Source: an uncultured Lachnospiraceae bacterium (lineage in GTDB: Bacteria > Bacillota > Clostridia > Lachnospirales > Lachnospiraceae). Taken from it: DNA of 64,000 nt. The stretch covers positions 1 through 64,000 of the forward strand of contig CAJLRL010000005.1 in assembly GCA_905209075.1 (NCBI GenBank), given 5' to 3'. The translations under genes and the position numbers were made by a program. This document shows, piece by piece, positions 25,114-34,264 of this stretch. Under the pieces are notes generated by a model. It was not told the origin of the DNA, did not search any database, and was given only the letters and a program-made list of their open reading frames with translations. Position 1 is the stretch's first letter. Each line of letters begins with the position of its first letter.

Positions 25114-25805
25114 TTTACATCCACCGACCATCTGTATCCGATACCACGGACAGTTTCTATATACTGCTGCCCGTCATACCTTCCAAGTTTTTCACGCACA
25201 CGGCTTATATTTACATTAAGTGTATTTTCCTCAACATACATTGCATCCTTATCCCACACCTGATACAACAGCTCCTCTCGGGATACCGCCGCCGGATAAT
25301 GTTCGATAAGTACAGCCGCTATCCTCCATTCAGTTGTGCTGAGTTCTACAGACTTTTTATTTTTGAATATGTGACATCTATTTATATCAAACTCTAATTC
25401 TCCGGTGATCCTTTTCTCGTGCCCGGATCTTGCAGTCCGGCGCAGCAATGCCTGTATTCTTACAAGAAGTTCCTGCATACGGAACGGCTTTGTCACATAA
25501 TCATCACCTCCCGACTGAAAGCCTCTTATAAGCTCCATTTCGCTGTTGCAGGCGGTAAGGAAAATTACAGGTATATCGCTGTCCATTCGGATTTTTTTAC
25601 ACAGCTCATATCCGTTCTCATCTCCAAGATGCACATCCAGCACAATCAGATCTATTATGTTATCCGAAAGTTTTTGTATACTGTCCGACGCATTACTGCT
25701 TTTAAGTGCGTTATATCCGTATCCAGCCAATATATCTGCAAGACCTTCCGCAACACTGTCATCATCTTCAATTATCAATATATTTTTTCTATCTGTTATA
25801 TCCAT
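25110..25805 (-). CDS. OmpR-family response regulator (1)
   Basis: The receiver has the acidic pair IEDDDS, the phosphoacceptor in LIVLDVHLGDENGY, and TKPF. The winged-helix domain ends RGIGYRWSV. Length from the ATG at 25805 is 231 residues. That ATG lies inside the last codons of the upstream secreted-protein gene, indicating coupling; a GTG at 25853 is an alternative start. The operon is secreted A, secreted B, regulator, kinase, lipoprotein. Confidence 0.88.
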   Translation of the reverse strand: MDITDRKNILIIEDDDSVAEGLADILAGYGYNALKSSNASDSIQKLSDNIIDLIVLDVHLGDENGYELCKKIRMDSDIPVIFLTACNSEMELIRGFQSGGDDYVTKPFRMQELLVRIQALLRRTARSGHEKRITGELEFDINRCHIFKNKKSVELSTTEWRIAAVLIEHYPAAVSREELLYQVWDKDAMYVEENTLNVNISRVREKLGRYDGQQYIETVRGIGYRWSVDVK

Positions 25806-26130
25806 GACATTCAAATTTCTTTTGTACGATTTCCTCTTTATCTGCTTTTCCACAATGTTTACAGTAAATATTATCTTTTTTCACACGACAAATGTCAACA
25901 TCCATTCCCCATGCATATCCGTGTGTGCAGGTCTTTTCATCATTAATGTTCCAAGCAGTATATTCACAATTTGCCATCGCAAAACCACCACAGGCATTGC
26001 ACTTCGTTGCGTATAAATACACACTCTCATTTACTGCTTTATTGTCATTAATCGTTGTCTCCCTTGCACTGACAAAATCTTTACCTGATACAGATAGTAA
26101 AATTAAAGTAATCAAAAAAAAGCGTTTCAT
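25789..26130 (-). CDS. Secreted Cys-rich protein B with the CTHGYAWG motif
   Basis: The 113-residue product has a signal peptide (about 1-22) and eight Cys in the mature part. Four blocks match its neighbour A: CNACGG (44-49), CTHGYAWGMD (68-77), CKHCG (90-94) and ECHGYN (107-112). The paired CxxC motifs suggest a zinc-ribbon-like or disulfide-linked fold outside the membrane. I do not recognise a characterised family. A GAGG ribosome site precedes the ATG. The last 17 bases overlap the regulator start. Confidence 0.7.
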   Translation of the reverse strand: MKRFFLITLILLSVSGKDFVSARETTINDNKAVNESVYLYATKCNACGGFAMANCEYTAWNINDEKTCTHGYAWGMDVDICRVKKDNIYCKHCGKADKEEIVQKKFECHGYNR

Positions 26131-26153
26131 GCTATTACCTCTTTGTTATATTC

Positions 26154-26507
26154 TTATTTATTATATCCGTGACATTCAGTCTTTGTTTGTGTTACATTAT
26201 AGGATCTTCCATCACCGCAACTTAAACATCTTCTAGTTCTTACACCAGTTCGCTCTTTAATCAAATCTGTTCCCCATGCATATCCATGTGTACATTTTAC
26301 GTTTCTTTTAGATAACCAAGTTCCCCATGATGTTGAAGTTGATATTCTACCTCCACATCGAACACATACTGCTGCTCTTGGCTGAATTTCATATGTCTCT
26401 GTCACAGACTCGAAACCATTCATTGAAGCGCTTGCTGATAATGGAGTGCTAATTACCATTCCTGCCACCATCATTGTACCTATTAGTTTAATTAATTTGT
26501 TTTTCAT
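26154..26507 (-). CDS. Secreted Cys-rich protein A with the CTHGYAWG motif
   Basis: The 117-residue paralogue of the next gene has a clear signal peptide ending near SASA (residue 28). Cys are at 48, 51, 72, 94, 97 and 112: CVRCGG, CTHGYAWGTD, CLSCGD and ECHGYN. AGGAGG lies 10 bases before the ATG. It is first in the operon, directly after the TTACA/TGTAA promoter. Identity with B is limited to the four blocks, so the duplication is old. Function unknown; the regulation suggests a role at the envelope under peptide stress. Confidence 0.72.
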   Translation of the reverse strand: MKNKLIKLIGTMMVAGMVISTPLSASASMNGFESVTETYEIQPRAAVCVRCGGRISTSTSWGTWLSKRNVKCTHGYAWGTDLIKERTGVRTRRCLSCGDGRSYNVTQTKTECHGYNK

Positions 26508-26543
26508 CTCTTGTATTCCTCCTAATATATTTTTTATGATTTA

Positions 26544-26597
26544 ATATTATCATCTGAACCTTACAATTTAATTACAACTAATATTACATATTTGTAA
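26544..26597 (-). promoter_or_regulatory. Activator-type promoter of the secreted-protein operon
   Basis: Read on plus: TTACA at 26561, 26572 and 26584, the last forming the palindrome TTACA-N4-TGTAA (to 26597; arms extend to 8 bases, ATATTACA/TGTAATAT). On the minus strand TAATAT at 26549-26544 is the -10 box, 11 bases past the nearest TTACA box, and the -35 is poor (ATTAAA). The layout equals that at 29948-30001. Confidence 0.65.
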
Positions 26598-26648
26598 TAT
26601 ATCTTCAATCTATAAATATAAGCAAAAAGAACGGATAAAATCCGCTCT

Positions 26649-27317
26649 TTATATGACCACCCCATCCTCGATATGTATGATCCGGTCAGCCTCCCTCGCC
26701 AGGTCTAGATCATGCGTCACCACTATAAGTGTCTGTCCAAAACGCCTTGCGCAGTCACGCAAAAGTTTCATCGTCTCATTTCCGGTTTTCTTGTCCAGAT
26801 TCCCAGTCGGCTCATCGGCAAATATGATCTGTGGTTTTGCGATTATAGACCTTGCGATTGCGACGCGCTGCTGCTGTCCTCCAGACAGTTCCCCCGGATA
26901 TTTTTTAAGTTTATCTGCTATTCCAAGCAAAGCTGTAATCTCCTCCAGAAACTGTTTATCCGGCTTTTTTCCATCCAGTTTAAGCGGCATAAGTATATTA
27001 TTTAATACCGTATATTCATCTAAAAGATTAAACTGCTGAAATACAAAGCCCATATGTCTGCGCCTGAATATCGCCATTTTTTCATCACTGTAATCTTCTA
27101 TAGCTGCCCCGTTTATAGAAATTTTTCCGGAGGTAGGCCTGTCAAGTCCTCCAAGTATCTGTAAAAGTGTAGACTTGCCAGAGCCGCTTTTACCTATTAT
27201 CGCATAAAACAGCCCACTCTCAAATTGAGCATCTATGCCATTTAGTGCGCACACATCCCCCGATGAAGTTTTAAATATCTTTTTAATATCCTCTGCCTCT
27301 ATTATGATTTCTGCCAT
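26649..27317 (-). CDS. BceA/MacB-type ABC ATPase
   Basis: The 222-residue ATPase is complete: Walker A IGKSGSGKST, signature LSGGQQQRVAIARSI, Walker B IIFADEPTGNLD and H-loop VVTHDLDLA. It overlaps the end of the permease gene by 16 bases and has its own AAGGAG site. It powers the adjacent FtsX-type permease, in contrast to the interrupted ATPase at 16126-16893. Confidence 0.92.
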   Translation of the reverse strand: MAEIIIEAEDIKKIFKTSSGDVCALNGIDAQFESGLFYAIIGKSGSGKSTLLQILGGLDRPTSGKISINGAAIEDYSDEKMAIFRRRHMGFVFQQFNLLDEYTVLNNILMPLKLDGKKPDKQFLEEITALLGIADKLKKYPGELSGGQQQRVAIARSIIAKPQIIFADEPTGNLDKKTGNETMKLLRDCARRFGQTLIVVTHDLDLAREADRIIHIEDGVVI

Positions 27318-29896
27318 TGCTTTCTCCTTATCACAAAACTTACCATAAATACTGTAAGTATCCCTGCCGCCGTAACTATACCTGCCGTTACAGCATTTAA
27401 CCCATATGAACGCAGTCCGTACAGGTTAGACACAAACTTGTCTGAAAATCTCTCCAGTGTTCCTGCGCTCTTTATTCCAAGGTAAAAAAGATATAGTCCC
27501 CAGCCAAAGACAGCCGAAACAACTGCGCCAAGAAATGCTTCTGCCGATATCTTCCTTTTTATCTGCCGGTTTGACATTCCGATGCTTTTAAGTATCTCAT
27601 ATTTTCTTTTCTCGTTTTCCATCTGCAAAGTGATTATATTTATCGTTATAAGTATAAGAACTATAACTATACAAAGACTGCTGCACAAAAGCATTATAAA
27701 ATTTTGTATATATTGCTGTGCATTTGCGTAATAGGTTTCACGATTGTTTATAAGCTGCAATCCGTTCCTGCGGCATTGCCCCGCAACAGCATAGTCTGTT
27801 GCCAGATATCCTGCGTCAAGTTTTGTGTATACGTCCATAAAATTATAACCGCTATCCTTTTCTTCTTCATCCTGACCACCTGTTCTATAAGTTCTACACA
27901 TATAACCCGGTTCCACTTTGCTTAACAGGTTCTTTAAGTATTTTTGTGAACATAATATCGTATATGGCTCATAAAACTCTCCACTTCCGGAATCAAGAAG
28001 CCTGTCCGTCTGCTTTATATCAATTATTTTTTCGATATTAAGTCTTTGTTCTTTAAGTGCCTCATACGCATTGGATAATTTATCTGTAAGTATCTTCTGC
28101 CCTTTTAATTTTATCCCGATGGCAGTTTTTGATCCTAATATATCGGTATACTCGTCCAGTTTCCCATATTTTTTATCGTTGTATGTGATATTTCCATCCA
28201 TATCTGTCGGAAAAGTCATGATAACATCAGCACCATCTATTTTATCATCAGGCACCACACAAAGGCTTATCTGTATTCCGTCATCTGCACTGTCCTGCCC
28301 CGCTAAAATATCCACTGCAAGTCCGTCATCCCACATATCCTCAAATGTCAGATAAGCCTCAAGTATCCCCATCTTATCAGTTGATCTTATTCCGGGTATA
28401 GCCGTAAGCTGTTTTTCAAAGTTGCTATCCATATTTTCTATCTGCTCTATATCATCCGTTCCAGTTAAATTTCCCGAATATATCTTATACGACGGCAGAT
28501 TATTCCAATGCTCCATCTGACTGTACGGATACAGACTTTCAAATATCCCAAATATCATAACAAAACAAAGCAGTACCGAAAGCTGTAATATCATGGCTTT
28601 CTTTAAAATCATAATGCCCTTTGCACGTTTTCCCACCGGATACATTTTCCCTGTAAGCGGCTGACGGAGCGCTGCTATATTTATCGCCATTCTTGCTATC
28701 ATTATTCCGACTGTCCACAAAAGTGCCATAACAAGAAGCTGTTTATGCGGAATATATAATTTTACATCTGCTATATTCTCAGCCAGCGCAAATCTGAGTA
28801 TAAGCCATGTTCCGGCTGCTCCGAGCGCCGCTCCGCATATAAGTGATGGTATGCCAAGCACGATATTTTCGTAAAAAGTCATCACGCCAAGCTGCCTTTT
28901 TGTGATCCCTATACTTCTAAAAAGTGCTGTCTGGCGTATCTGCCTATGCATATAGATAGAATACATACATATTATTGCAAACAACATGACTACAAATATC
29001 ACTGCTGTGCATATATAATTATATTCAAGCATATCTTTGTTCTTAAAAGCTGCATCATTCATCCAATATTCATCTACATAACCATCAGCCTCTAATGTTT
29101 TAAGTGATGCCTCATAGTCCTTTTGTTTTGCCGCAATCTTCTCATAATCATAAAGCTCCCCGCCCGCTAAAAACCATATCTTATCAAATGGTTTTAACTC
29201 TATCATCTGCCCCGGCGATTCCTTCAGCCGCTCGTCAAGTCCGGCTTTTAATGAATCCATAAGCTTCATTCCGCCATCATCAGACACGACAGCAGATGGC
29301 AATGGTTCATATCCGTTATCATCGCTTATATTCCAAAGTTTTGTATACTCTTTTATCACGCCGACAAGCGTGTATGTACATTCCGCCTTGACAGGTTCTT
29401 CTGTTTCAGACGGCTCAACTTCCCCTGATACATTAAACGAGATCTTCTGTCCGAGCTTATAATCATATCCAAGTTCACTTAAGACATCTGCCTCCATAGC
29501 GACTTCATCATTCCCCTGCGGCATACGTCCATCGACCATTTCGATTTTTCCTATGTCTTTTACCGCCTCATCCATCGTTCCGATATACTCGTCTCCGCTG
29601 TCGGTCTGGAGCTTTGCACATATCGTGATACTCCCATAGTTTTCCGCCCATTCAGGCAAAATTACTTTTCCGTTATAAGCATTTACCAGATCATCCTCTG
29701 AAAACTTCACCGCACTGCTCCATGCCCCATATGTATTCATCCTGTACTGCTCATTTGTCCGGTTCATACTTGACGTGATCGAAAGCGTGATAATGCCAAA
29801 CGCAAACGATACCGTAAAGATAATTACAAACAAAATGCTTATCTTTTTTCTTCCTTTTATGCCATCGATTGTAATCTTAAATAATTCTCTGTTCAT
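27302..29896 (-). CDS. Large FtsX-type ABC permease
   Basis: The 864-residue permease has two FtsX modules: an N-terminal helix, an extracytoplasmic domain (about 40-290), three helices with RQTALFRSIGITKRQLG, a second extracytoplasmic domain (about 450-710) and three last helices with KRKYEILKSIGMSNRQI. This is the MacB-like layout common in peptide-resistance transporters of Firmicutes. The gene follows a kinase/regulator pair and a dedicated promoter, so it is probably their main target. Confidence 0.88.
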   Translation of the reverse strand: MNRELFKITIDGIKGRKKISILFVIIFTVSFAFGIITLSITSSMNRTNEQYRMNTYGAWSSAVKFSEDDLVNAYNGKVILPEWAENYGSITICAKLQTDSGDEYIGTMDEAVKDIGKIEMVDGRMPQGNDEVAMEADVLSELGYDYKLGQKISFNVSGEVEPSETEEPVKAECTYTLVGVIKEYTKLWNISDDNGYEPLPSAVVSDDGGMKLMDSLKAGLDERLKESPGQMIELKPFDKIWFLAGGELYDYEKIAAKQKDYEASLKTLEADGYVDEYWMNDAAFKNKDMLEYNYICTAVIFVVMLFAIICMYSIYMHRQIRQTALFRSIGITKRQLGVMTFYENIVLGIPSLICGAALGAAGTWLILRFALAENIADVKLYIPHKQLLVMALLWTVGIMIARMAINIAALRQPLTGKMYPVGKRAKGIMILKKAMILQLSVLLCFVMIFGIFESLYPYSQMEHWNNLPSYKIYSGNLTGTDDIEQIENMDSNFEKQLTAIPGIRSTDKMGILEAYLTFEDMWDDGLAVDILAGQDSADDGIQISLCVVPDDKIDGADVIMTFPTDMDGNITYNDKKYGKLDEYTDILGSKTAIGIKLKGQKILTDKLSNAYEALKEQRLNIEKIIDIKQTDRLLDSGSGEFYEPYTILCSQKYLKNLLSKVEPGYMCRTYRTGGQDEEEKDSGYNFMDVYTKLDAGYLATDYAVAGQCRRNGLQLINNRETYYANAQQYIQNFIMLLCSSLCIVIVLILITINIITLQMENEKRKYEILKSIGMSNRQIKRKISAEAFLGAVVSAVFGWGLYLFYLGIKSAGTLERFSDKFVSNLYGLRSYGLNAVTAGIVTAAGILTVFMVSFVIRRKQWQKS

Positions 29897-29947
29897 AACT
29901 GTATTATCCTTTAATGCTAAAAATACCCTGATCTGTTATCTATAAAA

Positions 29948-30001
29948 AGTATAACAAACCAAGGTTACAGTTTCATTACAAGTTTTATTACAGTTTTGTA
30001 A
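29948..30001 (-). promoter_or_regulatory. Activator-type promoter of the BceAB-like transporter
   Basis: TTACA boxes at 29965, 29976 and 29988 (spacings 11 and 12), the last in TTACA-N4-TGTAA ending at 30001. On the minus strand the -10 box TATACT (29953-29948) lies 11 bases past the nearest box and the -35 is weak (ATGAAA). Box spacing and -10 distance equal those at 26544-26597. Confidence 0.7.
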
Positions 30002-30003
30002 TG

Positions 30004-31116
30004 TCAGTCACGGACATCCACCGCTTTCGTTCCATACCCTATCCACACAGTGGTTCCTTTTCCAATTTCAGATTCTATCCTTATGCTGTGTCCAAGCTTA
30101 TCGAGTATCTGTTTGCACAGATAAAGCCCTATCCCTGTTGCTTTTTTCTGTGAGCGTCCATTATATCCGGTATATCCATTCTCAAAAATACGCGGCAGAT
30201 CCTCCGCTTTTATTCCTATTCCGCTGTCAATCACCTTGATAAAACACCAGTTAGGCTCATTTACTATCTGTATGTGGATTGTCCCTTTATTTGTGTATTT
30301 TATGGCATTTGATAATATCTGCTCCAGCACAAATTCTGTCCATTTTATATCGGTATATACGTTTAGATCAGTTCCATCATATTGTATCTGTATGTGTTTC
30401 CGGATCATGGTTTTGGCATATTTTCTTATAACAGTTCTTATTATCGTGTCAAGTGAAGCCCTCTCTATAACATAATCACTGCCGCTCATGTTTATCCGCT
30501 GATATTGCAGGACAACGTTTACATACTCTTCAATCTTAAATAATTCATCCTCAAGTTCTGAAATATTATCGCTCAGCCTTAGATAATTTTCATCAGGTCC
30601 GCTATTATTTTCAATGCTTTTAGTTTCAATGCTATTAGTCTCACATCCACAATCGTTCTCATCCGACATTTCATCCAATATTTCCCTCTGTGCCTGTAAG
30701 AGAAGCCTTGCCGCAGAAATCGGAGTTTTTATCTGATGAACCCACCGGGCATAATAATCCTTTGTTGTCGATTGCTGCTTTTGCATATGATTTACGGCTT
30801 CACTTCTGGCAATATCGTGATTTTCAATTATATCGCTGTAAGCAAGTTCTATGTCATCAGCCGGCTCTGGAAGCTCTTTCTGTTCCTCAACCGGATGCTC
30901 TAAGATCTTTCCAAGCTTTTTTACCTTTTTTGCGTACAGCACAAATCCGATAATAAATACCACGGCAGTTATCATCAGATCAAGAATGATCGAATATCCT
31001 ATATCTGCACTCTTTACATTTATAAGGAGCATGTATCCCAGGTGAAGCATAGTTATAAGAAAAATAAGACAAAGCCATATAAGATTTCTTTTTATATATC
31101 CTGATAAAAGTTTCAT
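30004..31116 (-). CDS. BceS-like intramembrane-sensing histidine kinase
   Basis: The 370-residue kinase has two N-terminal membrane helices separated by a very short loop, then WVHQIKTPISAARLLLQ with the phosphoacceptor His, NAIKYTNKG, DSGIGIKAEDLPRIFENGYTG and GIGLYLCK. Kinases of this type take their signal from a partner FtsX-type transporter. It overlaps the regulator stop as ATGA. Confidence 0.92.
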   Translation of the reverse strand: MKLLSGYIKRNLIWLCLIFLITMLHLGYMLLINVKSADIGYSIILDLMITAVVFIIGFVLYAKKVKKLGKILEHPVEEQKELPEPADDIELAYSDIIENHDIARSEAVNHMQKQQSTTKDYYARWVHQIKTPISAARLLLQAQREILDEMSDENDCGCETNSIETKSIENNSGPDENYLRLSDNISELEDELFKIEEYVNVVLQYQRINMSGSDYVIERASLDTIIRTVIRKYAKTMIRKHIQIQYDGTDLNVYTDIKWTEFVLEQILSNAIKYTNKGTIHIQIVNEPNWCFIKVIDSGIGIKAEDLPRIFENGYTGYNGRSQKKATGIGLYLCKQILDKLGHSIRIESEIGKGTTVWIGYGTKAVDVRD

Positions 31117-31784
31117 CCCAGTTTGTATCCTATTCCCTTCTTCGTAATTATAAAATCTCTAAGTCCTATAGATGCAAGCTTCTTTCTGAGCCGGTTGACG
31201 TTTACAGATAGTGTATTTTCATCGACATATGTATCACTTTCCCACAGCTTTGTCATGAGCGTATCCCTTGTCACTATTGACGCCTTATTTTCGAACAAGG
31301 TCTGTAAAATCTTTAATTCATTTTTAGTAAGTTCCAGACTTTCCCCCTCATATGATAATTCTGCCTCAGATATATTGAGCATTGCTCCCTTGTGTTCCAA
31401 TACGCTGCTGTTCCCTGCAAAGTCATAGCTGCGCCTTAATATTGCCTGTATTTTTACAGTTAGAACCTGCATATCAAACGGCTTTGCTATGAAGTCATCC
31501 GCCCCCATTGTAACTGCCATCACAATATTCATATTGTCTGCCGCTGAAGACAAAAATACGACCGGGACATTTGATACTTTCCGTATCTGTGTACACCAGT
31601 GGTAGCCATTATAAAACGGCAGACCGATATCCATAAGGACAAGCTGCGGCTCATAATCTGCAAATTCCGCCATTATCCGGTCAAACTTCTGTGCGATCCT
31701 TACTTCATAATCCCATTTCTCTAAATGGTTCTTAACCATTTTTGCTATTGTCTCATCATCTTCTACCAAAAAAATCTTATACAT
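31113..31784 (-). CDS. BceR-like OmpR-family response regulator (2)
   Basis: Receiver with VEDDE, the phosphoacceptor in LVLMDIGLPFYNGY and KPF, then a winged helix ending KGIGYKLG. I chose the inner ATG 31784 (MYKIFLVEDDE), which has AAAGGA upstream. The neighbouring transporter promoter carries TTACA/TGTAA boxes close to the consensus known for BceR-type regulators, so this protein is the best candidate to bind them, at both 29948-30001 and 26544-26597. Confidence 0.92.
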   Translation of the reverse strand: MYKIFLVEDDETIAKMVKNHLEKWDYEVRIAQKFDRIMAEFADYEPQLVLMDIGLPFYNGYHWCTQIRKVSNVPVVFLSSAADNMNIVMAVTMGADDFIAKPFDMQVLTVKIQAILRRSYDFAGNSSVLEHKGAMLNISEAELSYEGESLELTKNELKILQTLFENKASIVTRDTLMTKLWESDTYVDENTLSVNVNRLRKKLASIGLRDFIITKKGIGYKLG

Positions 31785-31859
31785 TTGTTTTCCTTTTTCG
31801 TAACAATACACATTTTTTATATAATACCATATTCAGTCTGCGGAATAAAAGCATATATG

Positions 31860-31886
31860 AAAAAGAAGACGCACCTTCGTGCGTCC
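31860..31886 (-). terminator. Terminator after the LTA synthase gene
   Basis: GACGCAC and GTGCGTC enclose a CTTC loop and are followed on the minus strand by TTCTTTTTC. Confidence 0.75.
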
Positions 31887-31917
31887 TCCTGATATTTAAT
31901 CATTCTGTTACAATATA

Positions 31918-34026
31918 TTATTCAGCACTGCTTTCCGATTCTGTAGAACCGGCGCCCTCTGAGTGGAATGTGACTTCATTTTCAGATGTTCTGAATATTG
32001 TATCACTGGATCCTACCTGACATACCGTAATTGTATCGCCATCCTCAACATCTGCTCTGTCTATAGAAAGCATGCTTGCCGACAGATATGATGTATTTAC
32101 TTTTTCGCCGTTTACATATACCTTGCTCCAATTTGTGAAGTTTGATCCGTACACATAAACTCTGTCACCTGTAGACGACTCCGCAGCACTTGTAACTGTA
32201 ACCTTATCGATTCCCATTACAAGATCAGATGCAGGATAAAGATCAGCTCCATTATAGCTGTAACGTTTTCCATATAAAAGATCATACTGTAATAAGTCTA
32301 AGCCCTCGTCATATGATGCCTCATCTGCTGTACCCATCTGTGTCTGATGATAATTCATGATAGTTCCCTCATGAATATCTACTTTGTTAGTTGTATTTGC
32401 AAGAAGCTGATAAGCATAGAGATCTGCATCTTCCTTTGGAAGTCCCATATTATTCCATGTAATATATTTGGTCTTATAAATATCTCCTGACTTCATATCA
32501 GAATCTTCAAGTCCCATAGTTGGAAGATGATCCCCAAACATTACGACTATTGTATCCTCATCTCTCTTGCTTAAACGATCTATAAGTGAACTGATAAATC
32601 TGTCTGAGGCATTGAGCTGATTTACATAGTATGTCCATGCATTTGCCATTCCCTCATCATCAACACCAGAAACTGTAAACTCAGGATTTTCGATAACCTG
32701 CTCTTTTGGATAGTCACCATGTGTGCTGACTGTGATGATATATGTAAAATCTGACTGATCAGGTGTTGCATCAAATGTTTTCATTGTCTCATTTACAAGT
32801 ATATCGTCTGTTGGCCAGCTTCCATTCGGAGTGTACTCAGTGATATTCATAAGCTCCTTGCTTGTAAATGTATCAAATCCCATCTGTGAGAATGCATTTG
32901 CACGGCTGTAGAAGTTTCCTCCATTGTTGTGTACAACATGTGTTGCGTATCCAATATTTGAAAGGTCCGATGCAATACTCTCACAGTCTGTCTGCTTAAG
33001 TATCGTCTTGTATGGGTACTCACCTGTACCAAAATACTGCATACTAAGTCCTGTAAGCACCTCAAATTCAGTGTTTGCTGTTCCTGCTCCTACTACCGGA
33101 ACTGTAAGATATCCGCTTGAATAGTTCTGCTCAAGTGAATGGAATGTAGGAATAGGGTCTTTATTTACATTGAGGAAATTTATCTCATCCGGATCACAGA
33201 AAGACTCAAGAAGTACACATATAATGTTTGGTCCCGTCTTTCCGTCCACAGTAGTTGTCTGTTTCTGTGAGTTTACTTTATCCTCGATTCCTTCAATCGC
33301 ATCTGCTGAATAGTTTTCAGGTTTTTTCATACCTCTGTCTACGACTGTAGACGAGAATGAGTATACAAATCCATAATCATCATATCCCTGTGCGATATTT
33401 GAGTAATAACTTGCTACAATATTTGTACTTTGTGCTACATTTGTTGTAACGGGAATTGCTACAAATAATAACGTAAGGAATGCCACTGATGTCCCGGCAA
33501 AATGAATTTTTCCACTATATCTCGGTCCTTTTATAAACAATGCAATGAGAAACAGGGCAAATGAACCAAGTCCTATAACAACGATCGTTGCCTGCTGTGC
33601 CGTAAAATAGTTTGTGTTATCCATCGCCAGAAGTTCCGGAATACACTTTAAGTCTGTATATCCAAAAGGTGTTACTCTGTTTGAGAGTACACATCCGTTA
33701 ATGATTCCAAGTATCATCCACAATCCCGAAATGATCACTCTTGCGAATGCCCTTCTTCTGAACAGATATACAAGTGCAAGCGAAACAAATACAAGAAATG
33801 AATTATACATAAACGCAAGTGTGTGCGTATCGACAAATTTACAAGCTGAAATAAAATTTCTTCTTGATATTACTTCCACTGCGAAAACTATTGTCATAGC
33901 GATCAATGCGTGGAAAACAAGTGAATATTTATTAAAAAAATCAACTGTACGATAGTATTTTTCGGAATGGATCTTATCTTTTTTCACAAAAAGCTTTTCT
34001 TTAATTACATCAAAAAATTTCTTCAT
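31918..34026 (-). CDS. LTA synthase-family membrane phosphoglycerol transferase
   Basis: The 702-residue protein has five N-terminal membrane helices and an extracellular sulfatase-type domain (about 255-590). The metal site is visible: a Glu in CVLLESFCDP, a catalytic Thr in GAGTANTEFE and MFGDHLPT. It should polymerise or transfer glycerol phosphate to a glycolipid or surface glycan. Unlike standard LtaS, the end carries a small beta domain (about 615-690: VYVYGSNFTNWSKVYVNGE) resembling an IPT/TIG fold, then a Ser/Glu-rich tail. Confidence 0.85.
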   Translation of the reverse strand: MKKFFDVIKEKLFVKKDKIHSEKYYRTVDFFNKYSLVFHALIAMTIVFAVEVISRRNFISACKFVDTHTLAFMYNSFLVFVSLALVYLFRRRAFARVIISGLWMILGIINGCVLSNRVTPFGYTDLKCIPELLAMDNTNYFTAQQATIVVIGLGSFALFLIALFIKGPRYSGKIHFAGTSVAFLTLLFVAIPVTTNVAQSTNIVASYYSNIAQGYDDYGFVYSFSSTVVDRGMKKPENYSADAIEGIEDKVNSQKQTTTVDGKTGPNIICVLLESFCDPDEINFLNVNKDPIPTFHSLEQNYSSGYLTVPVVGAGTANTEFEVLTGLSMQYFGTGEYPYKTILKQTDCESIASDLSNIGYATHVVHNNGGNFYSRANAFSQMGFDTFTSKELMNITEYTPNGSWPTDDILVNETMKTFDATPDQSDFTYIITVSTHGDYPKEQVIENPEFTVSGVDDEGMANAWTYYVNQLNASDRFISSLIDRLSKRDEDTIVVMFGDHLPTMGLEDSDMKSGDIYKTKYITWNNMGLPKEDADLYAYQLLANTTNKVDIHEGTIMNYHQTQMGTADEASYDEGLDLLQYDLLYGKRYSYNGADLYPASDLVMGIDKVTVTSAAESSTGDRVYVYGSNFTNWSKVYVNGEKVNTSYLSASMLSIDRADVEDGDTITVCQVGSSDTIFRTSENEVTFHSEGAGSTESESSAE

Positions 34027-34170
34027 CTTTTCCTCCTTTTTACTACTATGATAATATAGTGGAAATAGCTTTCAAAAACAATAGCAATCTTTTATAAAAA
34101 TATCTTTACAAAATTCATTTTTTGAGTTATTTTGCCCTTATATCACCTATTTTTACCATAATTTAACAAA

Positions 34171-34212
34171 AGCCTTCACGCTTCATTTTTAGATTATGAA
34201 GCGTAAAGGCTT
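34171..34212 (-). terminator. Terminator after the trigger-factor-like gene
   Basis: Sixteen-base arms (34171-34186 and 34195-34210, one mismatch) with an 8-base loop, then TTTTG on the minus strand. Nothing else is evident between 34027 and 34170. Confidence 0.8.
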
Positions 34213-34264
34213 AATTGTAAATAGGATCAGCAAATACTTAATAAAACATTAAATATTTAAACTG

